Shown here: positions 53,302 to 64,000 of the stretch, in pieces
How the letters are laid out: each line of letters begins with the position of its first letter
How positions within the stretch are numbered: position 1 is the stretch's first letter
The notes under the pieces: model-generated
Told to the model about the DNA's origin: nothing
The model's database searches: none
The model's input: only the letters and a program-made list of their open reading frames with translations
Position numbers and translations under genes: made by a program
Origin: Conoideocrella luteorostrata
Taxonomy: Eukaryota; Ascomycota; Sordariomycetes; Hypocreales; Clavicipitaceae
Assembly: GCA_032433595.1 (NCBI GenBank)
Contig: JASWJB010000148.1
Location: forward strand, 1 to 64,000
DNA length: 64,000 nucleotides
Reading direction: 5' to 3'

Positions 53302-53525
53302 CTGCACCATTCAGGCACACACACCTGTTAGGTACACTTCTCGAGGACCACAAGGCCCGTACCTTAGGTAGACAATATCATCAACTTCTCCCTTCAATCA
53401 ATGTCATGGCCACTACATCACACCATTCAGGCGCATATACCTGAGCATCCTTTTTACCCGCCCTTGAAACCGCAAGGAGCCTTTCCCGATTAGAGAGAAT
53501 AGTATCATCATTCTCCCATTAAGAT
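53302..53525 (+). repeat. Two diverged tandem copies of the CACCATTCAGGC repeat
   Basis: Units start at ~53302 (CACCATTCAGGCACACAC) and ~53423 (CACCATTCAGGCGCATATAC), ~120 bp apart, both running into AATA-TATCATCA(A/T)-TTCTCCC text. A reverse copy lies at 2397-2466. Confidence 0.5.
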
Positions 53526-53780
53526 ATTATTCCACATCAAATATTTCAACACAAAAAGAACATGCTCTAATTGCGTAGCAACTATTGTATATTATAACCT
53601 TTGGCAAAAAATACTTATCATTGGAACCCATTTTCCAACATTAGCTAATTAGATCTTGGGGACGAGATGAAGGCCAACATTTTGATTGATGCATCGATAG
53701 CCGCCTTGCTTTCTACAGGCGCTTGTTCCCTATTAGGGGTACATAATATGGCTCTATTTTAAAAATTATCATTCTGTACT

Positions 53781-53981
53781 TGTTGGAATCTTGCCGCCAA
53801 GCACACAACAAGAGCACAAGACGAGTCACGTGGTCACCTTTCGGCCACGCTATTTATACGAGCATCGTAGGCATCGTATCTTGACTTGTTTTTCCCCTCT
53901 TAGATAGACAGAGACTATTATTGAATATATTGCATTTGAAGCCGATGATCTAGATCATTGCACGACCCTGTGCAACCCACA
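53781..53981 (+). mobile_element. Solo LTR, family S, copy 6
   Basis: 201 bp, TGTTGGAATCTT..CAACCCACA, duplication GTACT at 53776-53780 and 53982-53986. It is closest to copy 4 in sequence (shared GAGCATCGTAGGCATCGTA-type text). Confidence 0.88.
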
Positions 53982-54129
53982 GTACTATTACTAACCTCGT
54001 CTTGTCAGCGTGGTATTCCAAGTCCTGCTACCGGCAAAGGGACCTGTCATGTGATATATTTAGGCGTCCCCAAGGCTATTCCATGCGCGAATACTGTATG
54101 TTGATGGTTTGTTGGCCCAAAGCAAACAC

Positions 54130-54480
54130 CAACCACATACGTACACTAACACACAACCAGTAACGGTAACTTCAATTCTGTAGAGGACTTAAATTGAGTC
54201 CAAATCAGTTCGTAGACCTCTTGTACGTGCCAAGATCAAATAGTCTGTCAATTAAATTGTAGGAATAAGGGTGCGGTTGCTCGTTAAATGTAAAGAATAA
54301 GTATGATACAACGAGGATACAATTCAATTTATGGAGACCATGCGTGTGCATGTGTTCCGACTGCCTAAGCAAGTGGTAAAGACCGTTCTTATAGACGATC
54401 CATTTGATCTTGACCAAATTGGTCAAGTCCAAGCCTCACGTGAGGCAGCATCCACCACAGTAGAAGATCATTTTCGCCCA
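54130..54480 (-). repeat. Probable third copy of degenerate repeat family L
   Basis: It shares CACACAACCAG(T/C)AACG, TTCGTAGA(C/G)CTC, ATTTGATC and TTGGTCAAGTCCAA..CTCACGTGA with copy 2 in the same order. Similarity is patchy and the borders are approximate. Confidence 0.4.
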
Positions 54481-55411
54481 CAAAATGGCTACAGTGCTTA
54501 TCCTGGGTAAAAGACTAACAAAAATGTCACCAGTGTCCCGCTGGAGACCCAAGGCTCCGCGGATGCTATTGGATGGGAGGAAACGCCGTTTGTGGCACCA
54601 CGATTTGGAGCCTTTTAGAAGGAAACGCTATTCTTGACAACATGACTGATGACAATTCGTTGGATTAGATTAGTTCAAGACATCCATCTAGACAAAATGC
54701 CTAACGTAGGGAACAATAAACACTAATCGAGCCAGAGATGGGGGGGGGGGAATAAATGAGGGGATTTAGAAGGGTTGGAGGAGGACTTCTTCGATTATCA
54801 TCACTCAACATCTAATGTTCATGCACATGAATTTGACCACTTCCAGTTGCACGTAATACCTTTAGAGACTAAGATCCTACTATTCTATATTCAAAACGCG
54901 GCAGACTCTCTACTAGTTAGACAATGTCTCTCTTTAAGCAGAGCAGTGTAATTGCAGCTTTGAAATGCCTCCAATGCAGGTCCGGTCAAAATAAATCACG
55001 GTGTGTTTCAGGCTCTGGGCCGTAATCTTAATAAGTCTATTAATTCTCCTCGGACTAGTTCTCTTTAAGCAACAGTGTTCCTTCCTCCCACTTTTAATTA
55101 ATAACCCTCAGAGCAATAATATCAATATCATGCTTGTTTTAGCCTACATACTAGGTACAGAGCATTAAAACACTTCGAGTGCTTTACATGACCGAGTGAC
55201 TGTTTCTTACAGGGCATTAATTCTTTTAGTAGGTTAGCAATTCTACCAGGTCAGTAACTTGTAGCGTACTAGAACTCCGGAATGCAGGACCTTGTGTATT
55301 TTTCTTCACGCCACTCCGCCCAAAACGGCTAGGCAAAATTATAGTCTGTACAAAGAAAGCGCGCAATAGGGCTATGCATCTTATTTTATCACTCTTACAC
55401 GCAGACGTTAG
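54481..55411. other. Gene-free stretch
   Basis: No supportable ORF. G homopolymer at ~54741. A+T-rich from 54900 to 55260. Confidence 0.45.
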
Positions 55412-55614
55412 TGTTGAAATCCCTCGTCAAGCACAATAGGAAGCACGGAGCGGGTCACGTGGTCACCTTTCGGCCACAATATTTATACGACGATATCAGG
55501 GCTTTCTCCCCGACTTGTTTCCTCTTCTTAGATAGACACCAGAGACTTATTGAGTATATTGCATTTTGACCGCATTGGTATCGATACCTTGCACAAGACC
55601 CTGTGCAACCTACA
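55412..55614 (+). mobile_element. Solo LTR, family S, copy 7
   Basis: 203 bp, TGTTGAAATCCC..CAACCTACA. It shares GGTATCGATAC with copy 1 in place of the GATCTAGATC block, marking a subfamily. Flanks GTTAG and GTTGT match at three of five bases only, so the duplication is decayed. Confidence 0.8.
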
Positions 55615-55859
55615 GTTGTACGGTTCCGATTCCATATCACGGAGTTTAGCCCTGCTGATAAGAATCATCGAAGTCTTTTCATTCTTTGAAGCATATACAT
55701 AATAATGCGATATGGTCAAAATAAGGCGAGGCCACTTGGTCTGTTTTCAGAGACAGACCAACCTCCACCACCGTCTCACCTAGGAAATATGGTCTTCGGG
55801 AAAGTCTTCACTGATAGCGTCATAGTATATATAACCTATTGCACAGTAGACTCCACTAT

Positions 55860-56338
55860 ATAGTAGGACACATCGATACAAGGCATAACTTAGCCATAAA
55901 AGCAATAGGAGGCTCTATTTACGGCCCAAGCACAACCTTGATCCATCGAATGGTAGGCACGCCGAAGAATATGAGCCCCAGCATCGCTTATCAGCCGGTG
56001 GCGCTAGGTCCGACCGGTGCATCTCAAGCATTATCCTACGTATTTGACGCAGCACGGGACAATTTTTTCTATGCTTTAATTTGTGGCAGCCGCTTGTGTA
56101 CCCCCACTCAGCACGATAATCTCGAGCCGTCCATAATAGAAGAGTGCGCCAACTAAGCCCACATCGCCCCGATGCCGCCCATGGTCGCGCGATATCTCGA
56201 TTTGTCTAGGCTAGTCACAGCAGGGTTGATCGAACTTCTATCTGAAACGTTGCCCGAGTACATGGTCCCGACAACATACCTATCCCTATTGGACATATCT
56301 TTGACTGCTACAAATAAAGTAGATGGCTGGTGGTCCTA
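55860..56338 (+). pseudogene. Scrambled NRPS adenylation-domain relic
   Basis: Plus-strand text resembling adenylation-domain motifs: IYGPSTTLIHRMVGTPK (A5/A6 region, normally YGPTE), then LSYVFDAARDNFFYALICG and LCTPTQHDNLEPSI (A4 region), then LPEYMVPTTYLSLLDI..NKVD (A10). The A5-like piece precedes the A4-like piece, so the domain has been rearranged as well as deleted. Stops and frame changes occur. No condensation or carrier domain is visible. It lies ~160 bp from the Zn2Cys6 regulator gene. Confidence 0.6.
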
Positions 56339-56501
56339 ACTAATCTACACTTGTCACATTTAATGAACCAAAAAAAAAAATGAATGGCCCCATTCTCTAC
56401 ATTGATGCGCTATTGGTGAGTGTATCCTGGTCAGTACTTCAGTTTTGCATCATCGTCATTTATCGAGTCTATAGTTCCGACCCCCCGTCTAACCAATTTG
56501 C

Positions 56502-58061
56502 TTAGCCATCTTCACTGGCGAGGATTTCCGAGTGCACATAAACCGTGTCTTCAGGTGTCCGCATAAAGAAATTAACTCTTATGGCCCGTGGCCCATTGTT
56601 ATTAGCCTGGGCTTCTGACGGAGGCTCCGCCATGAACTGCTGCACTCTCCTCTCCTCGGGTGGCCTGCCAGGATAGGACGCCGGCATAGAGGATGGTTGT
56701 CCCTGGTGGTCCAAGATCATGCCATGCTCAATCTCGATCAAGCGTCGGCCGATGGCGTGCATTGTATGACATTCCCAAAGATTTTCCCGGAGCACCCCGT
56801 GCACCTTAATCAGTCGCAAGGCTTCCAGCCGCGTTTGCAACGACCGGCACTTCATTGCGATCGAAAATAGCATGGGCGTAAATGCCGTTTCTAAACAAAA
56901 CGTCGGCGAGCGCTCGGGACGTGCTTTGATTCGCCTAGACTCCGCGATCATACTTTTAAAAATGTCCATGTGCTTGTCATAATCCGTCTCCACAGGGGAG
57001 AATGCCATACTAGACCAGATTCGACAGATCTGATAACGCATGAGGAAGAAGCTTCTCTGAGTATTCGCCTCGATCGGCGACCCGGCCTTGTCTCTCCAGT
57101 CCTCAAACATGGCATACCACTGGTCCAGCAGAGCATGTATCCTCTGTTGCTCCTCAAGGAGGTGGGGACTCACCTCCTGACCTCTCAAAGACCCAATGCG
57201 ATATACCTCGCCCCACCGGACGAGCCGTACCGTACAATTAAAGATATCATCTATCATATTTGCTGCGTCAGAGAAGCTGGAGAACCCTGCTTCTGCGGGT
57301 AGTGCATATCCTAGAACCGCTAGGTCCGGAAAGTTTGCGAAGTCGCCTCCAAAAAAAAGAGCAACTGCGCTTATCCGCCGAAACATTGGTGCCAGATGTT
57401 CCATCACCCACGGGTCAGAGCCGCACTGCTTCAAAATGGCAACGCCATGATTGCAATGTCGGACGGCCACTGCTGGGCTTGACTGGAGGAGTTCAATGCA
57501 GATAAAAAGGAAACACGCCAGCAATATCAATGGCTGGTCATCCATCTTCTTCAGCTCGCGTATTGCCGCATTGTAGTGTTTCAACGCCATGGAATAACTC
57601 GGCTGCCTCCCAAATCTGACTTGAGCTTCTACTTGTTCGTATAATGAGCTGATTGCGATGACGGAGTGCTTGACTGCTCCGACAGAGTAGCTCAGCTGCA
57701 TGACGGTATTTGTCCAAAAGTAGGGCTCGATGGGCCCAGAAAGAGTCGGCCCGGCAATTTCGCAGAAGAACTGCAAGGCTCTCGCTTCACTCTTCCTCAT
57801 CCGCCACTGGCTGATGTCCGGCCGGGGGCAACTCAGCTCAGCGGTCTTGGGCGGCGCGTAACCATCACATACGCGGCCGGTCTTCACACATCGCTGGCAA
57901 CAGGGCTTGGTTTCGTCACATTTTACTTTGCGTTTTCTGAGCAGTGATGTTGAAGTTAGCGAGATTACCCTCTTGGCTATGCAGCATCGTACAGCGCAAT
58001 AGCCTACTTACTTGCAGGTCAAGCACCCAGTTCGGACTTTGCGACTGCCTTTGCGAGCCAT
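56502..58061 (-). CDS. Zn2Cys6 fungal transcription factor
   Basis: Exon 1 is 58061-58012 (MARKGSRKVRTGCLTC..), intron GTAAGT..CTCAG, exon 2 is 57936-56502; in phase, ~494 residues. The DNA-binding domain is residues ~13-40, CX2CX6CX6CX2CX6C (GCLTCKKRKVKC, then PCCQRCVKTGRVCDGY). The rest is the helical middle-homology-like region usual in this class (LYEQVEAQVRFGRQPSYSMA, LLACFLFICIELLQ). ATG 58061 is chosen because the basic residues before the first Cys are typical. The NRPS relic beside it suggests the factor may once have governed a metabolite cluster. Its own coding sequence appears intact. Confidence 0.92.
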
Positions 58062-59401
58062 GACGCGGAATTTGTGCAGAATGAGACCGAGCGAACCTAT
58101 GAGACCACGGCAGTTTTGGGGCGCCACCAACAGCTTGGTATTTATTGCAGGCGAGAAATGGTACCCTGATTCAGGTGCATACCGCAATCTGTCAACTGGT
58201 AATCTCTTCCATCCATAAATCCATCCAGTCAAACCGTTTACCGAGGTGTGGCCTGGGCAGGGATTAGTCCGAGCTGGCCAATTAGACAGCAATTTATTGC
58301 GGGGGTCAACTCAATCCGGCAACTGCCAAAAGTTAAAGACTCCACAATAGTCGGTCCAAGCGTACCAGACAATGGTTATAGCGGTCGGATAGTTAGTTAG
58401 TTAGCGATGAGTTCAAAATTTAACTATAAAGCCGGCGAATCACGGTAAATTTAGCCGACAACATCATAGTAGTTGCATATTGAACGGTTCAGATTGATCT
58501 TTCCGGTTCAACCCAGCGAGCCGTTTCGCTCACACCAACCTGACCCGGACCATTGTACGGTTCAACAACTTGTTCCATGCAATGCTAAATTCCCCACCGC
58601 GCCACGGTCTTTCGCTAACAACGCTATAATCTCACCAGACCCTTCCAGTATCACAGGGGTACCTATACTTGGAAAGTTGGCCAGCCCCCGACTTTTGCAT
58701 CAACTGATTCACATCTGCGCGCTGCGGGGTATATGGATTGCTGGTTTTATGGTTAGCCGCGTACATACGGATTACTCCGTACTCATACTGGTAATCGATA
58801 GGGTCGCATGCGGAGACTAATTTGCATAACCCAGTGTGGCGTTGTTGGGTAAGCCGGAAGAGTGCCTCTAGTGTGGCCACGATGGCCTCACGCCAGTTGG
58901 CGTCGGTACAGCCGCAGGATGAACAGTGCGGCAGCACAACGAACAGCAACAATGAACAACAAGGATCGTGCTTGCGCTTGTGACTGTGCTCGCCGCAACT
59001 TGCAACTATAACTCATTGCATTTTTGAAGTCAAAATTGTAAATTGATCAGAGTTTACGTGCAGTGCAAATTAAGAGAAATCTCCCAATTGCGACTATGAC
59101 TTTCTGTAGGAAGCACAGGGGCTTCGGGTGACGACGGTATTGATACCGGAAGGTGAAGCAAAACAAGAAGCAAAAACAATTCAATTCATCTGATCTGGGT
59201 TATCTAGGAGAAGAAGAGGAAGAGGAAATGTCCGCCGAGCGCGCTGGATGAAAGAGGCGCGCTAGGGTGGCCACGTGACCTTGTCCGCAATTGCTCGTAC
59301 GCTTGACGAGGGATTCCAATACTTTCATCACTTCCAACAACATCCAATTCCACGCTCAACCCAAAAACCAGCCACAATCCACAATCCAAAAACCCCATCA
59401 G
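58062..59401. other. Intergenic stretch
   Basis: Short ORFs only. A TACTCCGTA half-palindrome at 58772. The tandem TTAGTTAG near 58390 is simple sequence. Confidence 0.45.
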
Positions 59402-59650
59402 ATGGATAGCCCAGGACTGGATTCCGACCTCGAGTCACTGCAAGCGGACATCATGGCTTGTGATGCTGAAATCATCGGATTCCTCGAGCGACAAGGTTGT
59501 TTGAATTCGGATCTCGCAATTTCAAGTTCATTGGGTAGCGATATATTAATAGATAGTCTCGAACTGGATCCCGACCTCGAGTCACTGCAAGCGGATATTA
59601 CGGCTTACGAAGCTGAAATCAACGCTTTCCTCCGGCGGCATTATGAGTAG
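59402..59650 (+). CDS. Small acidic protein with two internal repeats
   Basis: ATG 59402 gives 82 residues. Two near-identical ~25-residue units, LDSDLESLQADIMACDAEII and LDPDLESLQADITAYEAEIN, each continue into a F-L-x-R run. Their DNA copies (about 59417-59491 and 59564-59638) are 147 bp apart and still highly similar, with differences often synonymous. The units are predicted helical and acidic. No family recognised. It has no signal peptide, no membrane segment and no intron. Whether it is expressed is unknown; conservation of frame across the duplication supports coding. Confidence 0.5.
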   Translation: MDSPGLDSDLESLQADIMACDAEIIGFLERQGCLNSDLAISSSLGSDILIDSLELDPDLESLQADITAYEAEINAFLRRHYE

Positions 59651-59781
59651 TACAGCGAGACAATGTACTCCAGAGAAGCTCGTGCGACCAAGTGCCAGAT
59701 AACGACAAACGGATGGATAGGTGAAACATCATGCAGACGAAGCCTCGAGAATGTATTAGGATTATTCTCCATCGCTCAACG

Positions 59782-59976
59782 TGTGGGTTGCACAGGGTTG
59801 TGCAATGATCTAGATCATCGGCTTCAAAATGCAATATATTCAATAATAGTCTCTTATCTAAGAAGAAGAAAAGAAGTCATAGCGGAAGGCACGACATCCT
59901 CGTATAAATATCGTGGCCAGAAGGTGACCGCGCGACGGGCTCTGTGCTTCCTATTGTGCTTGCCGGCATTCCAACA
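59782..59976 (-). mobile_element. Solo LTR, family S, copy 8
   Basis: 195 bp, reverse orientation, TGTGGGTTGCACAGGG..CATTCCAACA, duplication CAACG at 59777-59781 and 59977-59981. Very similar to copy 2. Confidence 0.88.
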
Positions 59977-59981
59977 CAACG

Positions 59982-60884
59982 GGAGGCATAATCTACTATT
60001 TACCTACAAGTGAGAAATACGGCCAAAAACTATGTTATTTATATTATGTGTGGGCTTTCCCATCGTGTACATGCGGATTTTTAGACAGGAGTCAAAGCCT
60101 AAACGTTGTGTTTGTAAAGGGAGTAAACCATTAAGCTAGGGAAACAGGCACAGAATCAGCTAGTCTGAAGTCAGCTCTGCAGAGGGGGTATAGGCTATTA
60201 GGTTACAGGTCTCGTGGGGTACAGGTTATAAGTGACAGGGGCCGAGGGGGATCAGTTTATGCATACAATCCTTAAATTGCTCTCCCCTTATTGGGTCGAT
60301 AAGAATGACAATGCTAGTAGATATGTGTCTACCTTCGGCTCATCTCACAACTGTAACGTACTTAAAGCTGGCTAATTTTTGGTATATGAGAGCGTCTGGC
60401 GCACCAAATATACAAGGATTGGTCGCTCAAGAGATTGAGCTTGCTGGCCCGGCATTGACATGCCGGGCAAAAAACACTGCGACAAAGACAGAATCAAGAA
60501 CGGTTACTAGCTGTTAAGTATTCCCTCCTGAAGGAACGCTGACAGCAGTGGTTGCGTCTGCTTGTTCTTGCAACATAATCGGCAAAATATATCCGTCTCG
60601 TACAATTGAACATTCGTCGAGACACCAGATTCCTATATTGGACTCTCTCGCCTTCTAATGACACAACTTTATCAGTGGAGAACACAATATATCCTGAACC
60701 TACAACTCATGATGATGGCAAGTATAAAATGACTTTCTGTTAGCAGACATTCGCAGCGTCAATGCTGTCATCTGGGGTTTCTCGCTGCCCCCGCATACCC
60801 GAGGCGTCGGCATTCAGAGCCGCGTCTGTCACATATGTGCAGATTGGCCCATTGCCGCTCGCAACTCACGCGCGATACGACTAG
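59982..60884. other. Gene-free stretch
   Basis: No supportable gene. A GC-rich hairpin GCCCGGCA-N6-TGCCGGGC at 60447-60468. Confidence 0.45.
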
Positions 60885-63800
60885 CTACCGAGTTTCCGTA
60901 TCGCAAGGTCGAAACAAGATGAAAGGAAAGTTGATGTCGCATGCTTGGAAGTCGAGCTCTGCCTGGCAGCCGCTAGCGTTGTTCTGGCTCAATTGGAGTA
61001 AGCGGGCGCGGGTGGTGCGCAGACCTTTGGCAATGGGGTGTGGTACCGTACTAATGGAATCAAAGCCCTGGATGGCTTCATTACACAGAGTAATGGCGCG
61101 TTCTGTCTTCCCTAACGCGAAAGAACAGCGTGCCAGCTCCACGAGTGTGCCAAGCCGATCCGGGTGGTAATCACCACGATGCGACGCCATTTCCTTCTGG
61201 CTCGCGGCCACTTCCACCAGCATACCCTCTGCTGCGGTATATTGGCCGTCCTGCACAAGAATGCACCCGAGAGTTTGTTGCCCAAAGAGAGTGCCGATGT
61301 GTTTCGGCCCAAGGGTACGTTGCGCCGCCGGCAGGCCACGGCGGATCAACTCAGTGGCCTCATCGTGCTGACCCATGGCGGCTAGTACAATGGCCATATT
61401 GACCATGGCAAGCAGTGTGTATGGATGCTCTTTGCCCAAATTTGCGCGGCGCGTTTCCATCACTTCGGCCATTGTATCTCGAGCTGAATCCAGGTGCTGC
61501 CCGCCGAGAAGCACGGCGGCACGGCAGAGATGCTCCTTGGCAAACAGCGTTCGTTCATGGTCCGGTCCGTGCACCTTTGCCATGCCCGTGGATGCCTCCA
61601 AATGTAACTGGAACGCTTCTTCAAAGTTACTCGTCTCCCAAAACTTGAGCTCTGTGAGGCCCAGATTGTCCATCGCTTCAAGGACATCTGCGTCATCGCG
61701 GGGCCGGCTTTGCAGCATCTTGCCCAGGACTTCCCTCTGAAGGCTTCGCGCAGTGGAATACTGCCCCTGCTGCCATCGTGTGCGCCCCAATTCACTCATG
61801 GCTCTCAGAGTCTCGGGGTGCGAGGGTCCAAGGTGGGCAATACAGACATTCAGCACAGAAGACTGGAGTTCCGCTGCGACGGAGGGCTGCCCCAGATGCC
61901 AGTGTATTGTAGAGAGAAATAGGGCGACTTGTCTCGATCGCTTGTGACGAGGACCAAGGTATCTAAACAGGAAACTTTTGACCTCTCGGAGAAGTTTCTC
62001 GGCGCTGTCCCAATGACCACACTTGGCGTACACTAGACTGAATTTCGCATACATACGTATCTTGTCTGCATCGGGAGCTAAATTGGGTACAAGAGATGTA
62101 AACCAAGACCTGAGATATTTTCTAGAAGACCCCTTTACAGAGATTGCTTTAGCAGTGCTTCGTCTACAGGCTAGCACATGCTCAACATGAGGAAGCAAGC
62201 TGATGTGATATTTCTCGTCGGCGGCAGCAGCATCGAGAGGAGGGAGATTGATAGACATGGCTAGCACTTGTCCGGTCACGTCAGCCCAGAGTGCTTGTTC
62301 GGATAGTCTCATCCTGGGACGCTCACGCGCCCATGTATGAACCATGGGATGCATTGCATAGCTGTCTGTCCGGTCATTGTGGATGATCAGCGACATATGA
62401 ACCAGTTCCTTCAGTGCCCGTCGTAGACGGTCGAGAGCGTCATCCACAGCACCGGCGTCACTGGCGTCACGGACAATCCTTGGTAAAACACCTTTGCTTT
62501 CGCCTCGGAAGAGCCAGGCGAGTAGTGCATCGGGGGTGGTTTCTCGAAGCTTGCCAACAAAGGACGTGGTAGACCAAGAATCTGGCGTCGATGATTCTGC
62601 GGGCACATCAGTTTCCTGACTAGGCTCTTGCCCTGAATTCTTCATAGCCCGCGAAAAGATATCTCGGGAGATAGTCTCCCAATGTAAGAAGGCTAGCATG
62701 TTTAAAAGTTCCAATGCATCGAGAGAAGCCTCCGTACCTCTCTGTTCAAGACGGGTGTAGCATATTTCCCACGTGGCATAAATGCTTGCGTCTGAGTCCG
62801 ATGACGCCATTTTAGTACGGCGTATCTTTCGCCAACTTCGACTGTAATAGTCCAAGTAGTTCTTCAAGTTGCATAGCTCGTCTCTGATGGCGGCGCCGGC
62901 GTGAATGATGGCCAGCGCGAGGGAACCCAATTTTGTTGTAATATGCGAAGCCAGCTGTTTGCAGGTTGAATCCCAGGGAGCCGGTTCATCTGACGCTTTG
63001 AGCAGAAGCTGGGTGGCCTCATCAAGTTCTAGGCCGAGAAATTCATAATACCGGCGTCCAACATTTCCGTGCACTTTGTATGCCGGATTCTTGGTGGTCA
63101 CAAGAATATTCCCTCCGTCTCCTTTCGGAAAATACCGTTCAAGAGGGATGTTCTCATCATCGGCATTGTCAATAATGAGGAGCCAGCTGTGTTCGAGATT
63201 AGATAGCCAGTGTAGAACTGAGTTTTCGTGCTTCTCGAGTCCAGCTCGCTCGGCAATAGAGCCAATTGTCCGCTTAACTTGCTCAGGCGTGCTGGCGTCG
63301 ATCCAAAAGACACCCCAGAAACTGTCTCTGTTGTCCTGAGCAAACTTGGAGGAGAACTGCGTCTTACCCGACCCTCCGAGGCCGTGTATGACGAACCGCC
63401 GTTGGGACTGACGTCCTTGTCTGCTATTTCTGGGAATAAATGTTTCGCGAAGTTCCTGAAGGAAAGCAGTCCGTCCCGTAAAGATGCTGCTCACTGACTG
63501 CGGAACATCAAAATGGTGGTTGGCCGATACCGACTTCATCGTGAGCGCAGCAAAATTGACAGACTCTTGTAAATCCTTGAGAGCTGCAAGAGCTGCCTCG
63601 TCGTAGTTTGAATTGGCTTTGAACTTGATTGATTGCTGAATATCGGTTATCTGTGACTGAATATTCTCGCCAAGGCTCTCAAAGTCTTGGGAAAGGGTTC
63701 CGAATGATCGCGTATTGTACTCCTGCGAAACCCCGATATCTTGATGGATGATGACTGACAGTACCATCTGCAATGCACTCTGGTATGTTGCCATTTGCTT

Positions 63801-64000
63801 TCGGCAGTCATCGAGGTCTTTATCCTTCAACATTTTCCTAATGGTCTTGCCGATCACATCGATCTTGCGCGGGACCGAGGATTTAGAATGCCCTCGGATT
63901 TTCTCAACTATGCCATCAAGCTTTGTCACAACCAAGCGGCAGTGTTCAAGTTCTTTCCCCAAATGCGCCCATAAGTCTTTGGTGCGTTGGGCTTGTTCTG
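60885..64000 (-). CDS. Fungal NLR-like STAND protein: helical N-terminus, NB-ARC, TPRs (N-terminus outside the window)
   Basis: The frame is open to the right edge (KDLWAHLGKELEHC near the edge), so the true start lies beyond 64000; the visible part is ~1038 residues. Order: helical N-terminal region (~first 180 visible residues), NB-ARC/STAND ATPase with P-loop VIHGLGGSGKTQ (~63360-63395) and Walker B WLLIIDNADD (~63156-63190), a helical linker with winged-helix-like text, then at least eight kinesin-light-chain-type TPRs (for example LGPSHPETLRAMSELG, LGKEHPYTLLAMVNMA, LGPKHIGTLFGQQTLG). Stop at 60885. These proteins act in fungal non-self recognition and regulated cell death. No HET, PNP or lipase effector domain is visible, but it could lie outside. 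No stop or frameshift inside. Confidence 0.93.
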   Translation of the reverse strand, partial: EQAQRTKDLWAHLGKELEHCRLVVTKLDGIVEKIRGHSKSSVPRKIDVIGKTIRKMLKDKDLDDCRKQMATYQSALQMVLSVIIHQDIGVSQEYNTRSFGTLSQDFESLGENIQSQITDIQQSIKFKANSNYDEAALAALKDLQESVNFAALTMKSVSANHHFDVPQSVSSIFTGRTAFLQELRETFIPRNSRQGRQSQRRFVIHGLGGSGKTQFSSKFAQDNRDSFWGVFWIDASTPEQVKRTIGSIAERAGLEKHENSVLHWLSNLEHSWLLIIDNADDENIPLERYFPKGDGGNILVTTKNPAYKVHGNVGRRYYEFLGLELDEATQLLLKASDEPAPWDSTCKQLASHITTKLGSLALAIIHAGAAIRDELCNLKNYLDYYSRSWRKIRRTKMASSDSDASIYATWEICYTRLEQRGTEASLDALELLNMLAFLHWETISRDIFSRAMKNSGQEPSQETDVPAESSTPDSWSTTSFVGKLRETTPDALLAWLFRGESKGVLPRIVRDASDAGAVDDALDRLRRALKELVHMSLIIHNDRTDSYAMHPMVHTWARERPRMRLSEQALWADVTGQVLAMSINLPPLDAAAADEKYHISLLPHVEHVLACRRSTAKAISVKGSSRKYLRSWFTSLVPNLAPDADKIRMYAKFSLVYAKCGHWDSAEKLLREVKSFLFRYLGPRHKRSRQVALFLSTIHWHLGQPSVAAELQSSVLNVCIAHLGPSHPETLRAMSELGRTRWQQGQYSTARSLQREVLGKMLQSRPRDDADVLEAMDNLGLTELKFWETSNFEEAFQLHLEASTGMAKVHGPDHERTLFAKEHLCRAAVLLGGQHLDSARDTMAEVMETRRANLGKEHPYTLLAMVNMAIVLAAMGQHDEATELIRRGLPAAQRTLGPKHIGTLFGQQTLGCILVQDGQYTAAEGMLVEVAASQKEMASHRGDYHPDRLGTLVELARCSFALGKTERAITLCNEAIQGFDSISTVPHPIAKGLRTTRARLLQLSQNNASGCQAELDFQACDINFPFILFRPCDTETR

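Noticed and set aside
60447..60468. GC-rich hairpin as a terminator
   Set aside because: Rho-independent terminators do not apply to fungal nuclear genes; a lone hairpin proves little.

Overview
This window is nuclear DNA of a filamentous ascomycete, probably a hypocrealean fungus; that placement is inference. The evidence is genes with short GT..AG introns, fungus-typical families (CFEM/PTH11-type receptor, Zn2Cys6 regulator, fungal STAND NTPase with TPRs, GMC oxidoreductase, Sulfotransfer_4 protein), and a roughly 14 kb block mutated in the pattern of repeat-induced point mutation (RIP).

Layout. 1-2203: a protein-kinase-like APH domain fused to TPRs, on the minus strand, with two in-frame nonsense codons and a tail cut off by an LTR. 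4209-6431: a multi-exon GMC oxidoreductase (minus). 7940-22756: an LTR retrotransposon on the minus strand, split by a second one on the plus strand (11765-19528). Both have paired LTRs of identical length and perfect 5-bp target duplications (GCTCG outside, ATTAG inside). 22848-27390: an unrecognised multi-exon gene on the minus strand, split by two solo LTRs. 27391-32765 holds nothing I can support. 32766-34845: a C2H2-type protein. 36490-37175: an amidase relic joined to a polyketide synthase ketoreductase relic. 38036-39322: a secreted protein. 40738-41646: a sulfotransferase-like protein. 42023-43544: a CFEM seven-helix receptor. 46744-47650: a small TIR element with an 8-bp duplication. 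48684-49388 and 49976-51217: convergent nitroreductase and Old Yellow Enzyme genes. 55860-56338: a scrambled NRPS adenylation relic beside a Zn2Cys6 regulator (56502-58061). 59402-59650: a small internally repeated ORF. 60885-64000: a fungal NLR-like STAND protein running off the right edge.

Eight solo LTRs of one 187-211 bp family are scattered through the window, seven with perfect 5-bp duplications. The region reads as an accessory, repeat-rich compartment: intact single genes sit between decayed genes, secondary-metabolism relics and transposons.

The most unusual signal is that both large Gypsy elements carry, near the 3' LTR and antisense to gag-pol, a RIP-damaged ORF with a Zn-cluster-like cysteine motif followed by a lysine-rich, probably helical region. 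Intron borders were chosen by eye from GT/AG consensus, phase and family expectation. No database search was possible.
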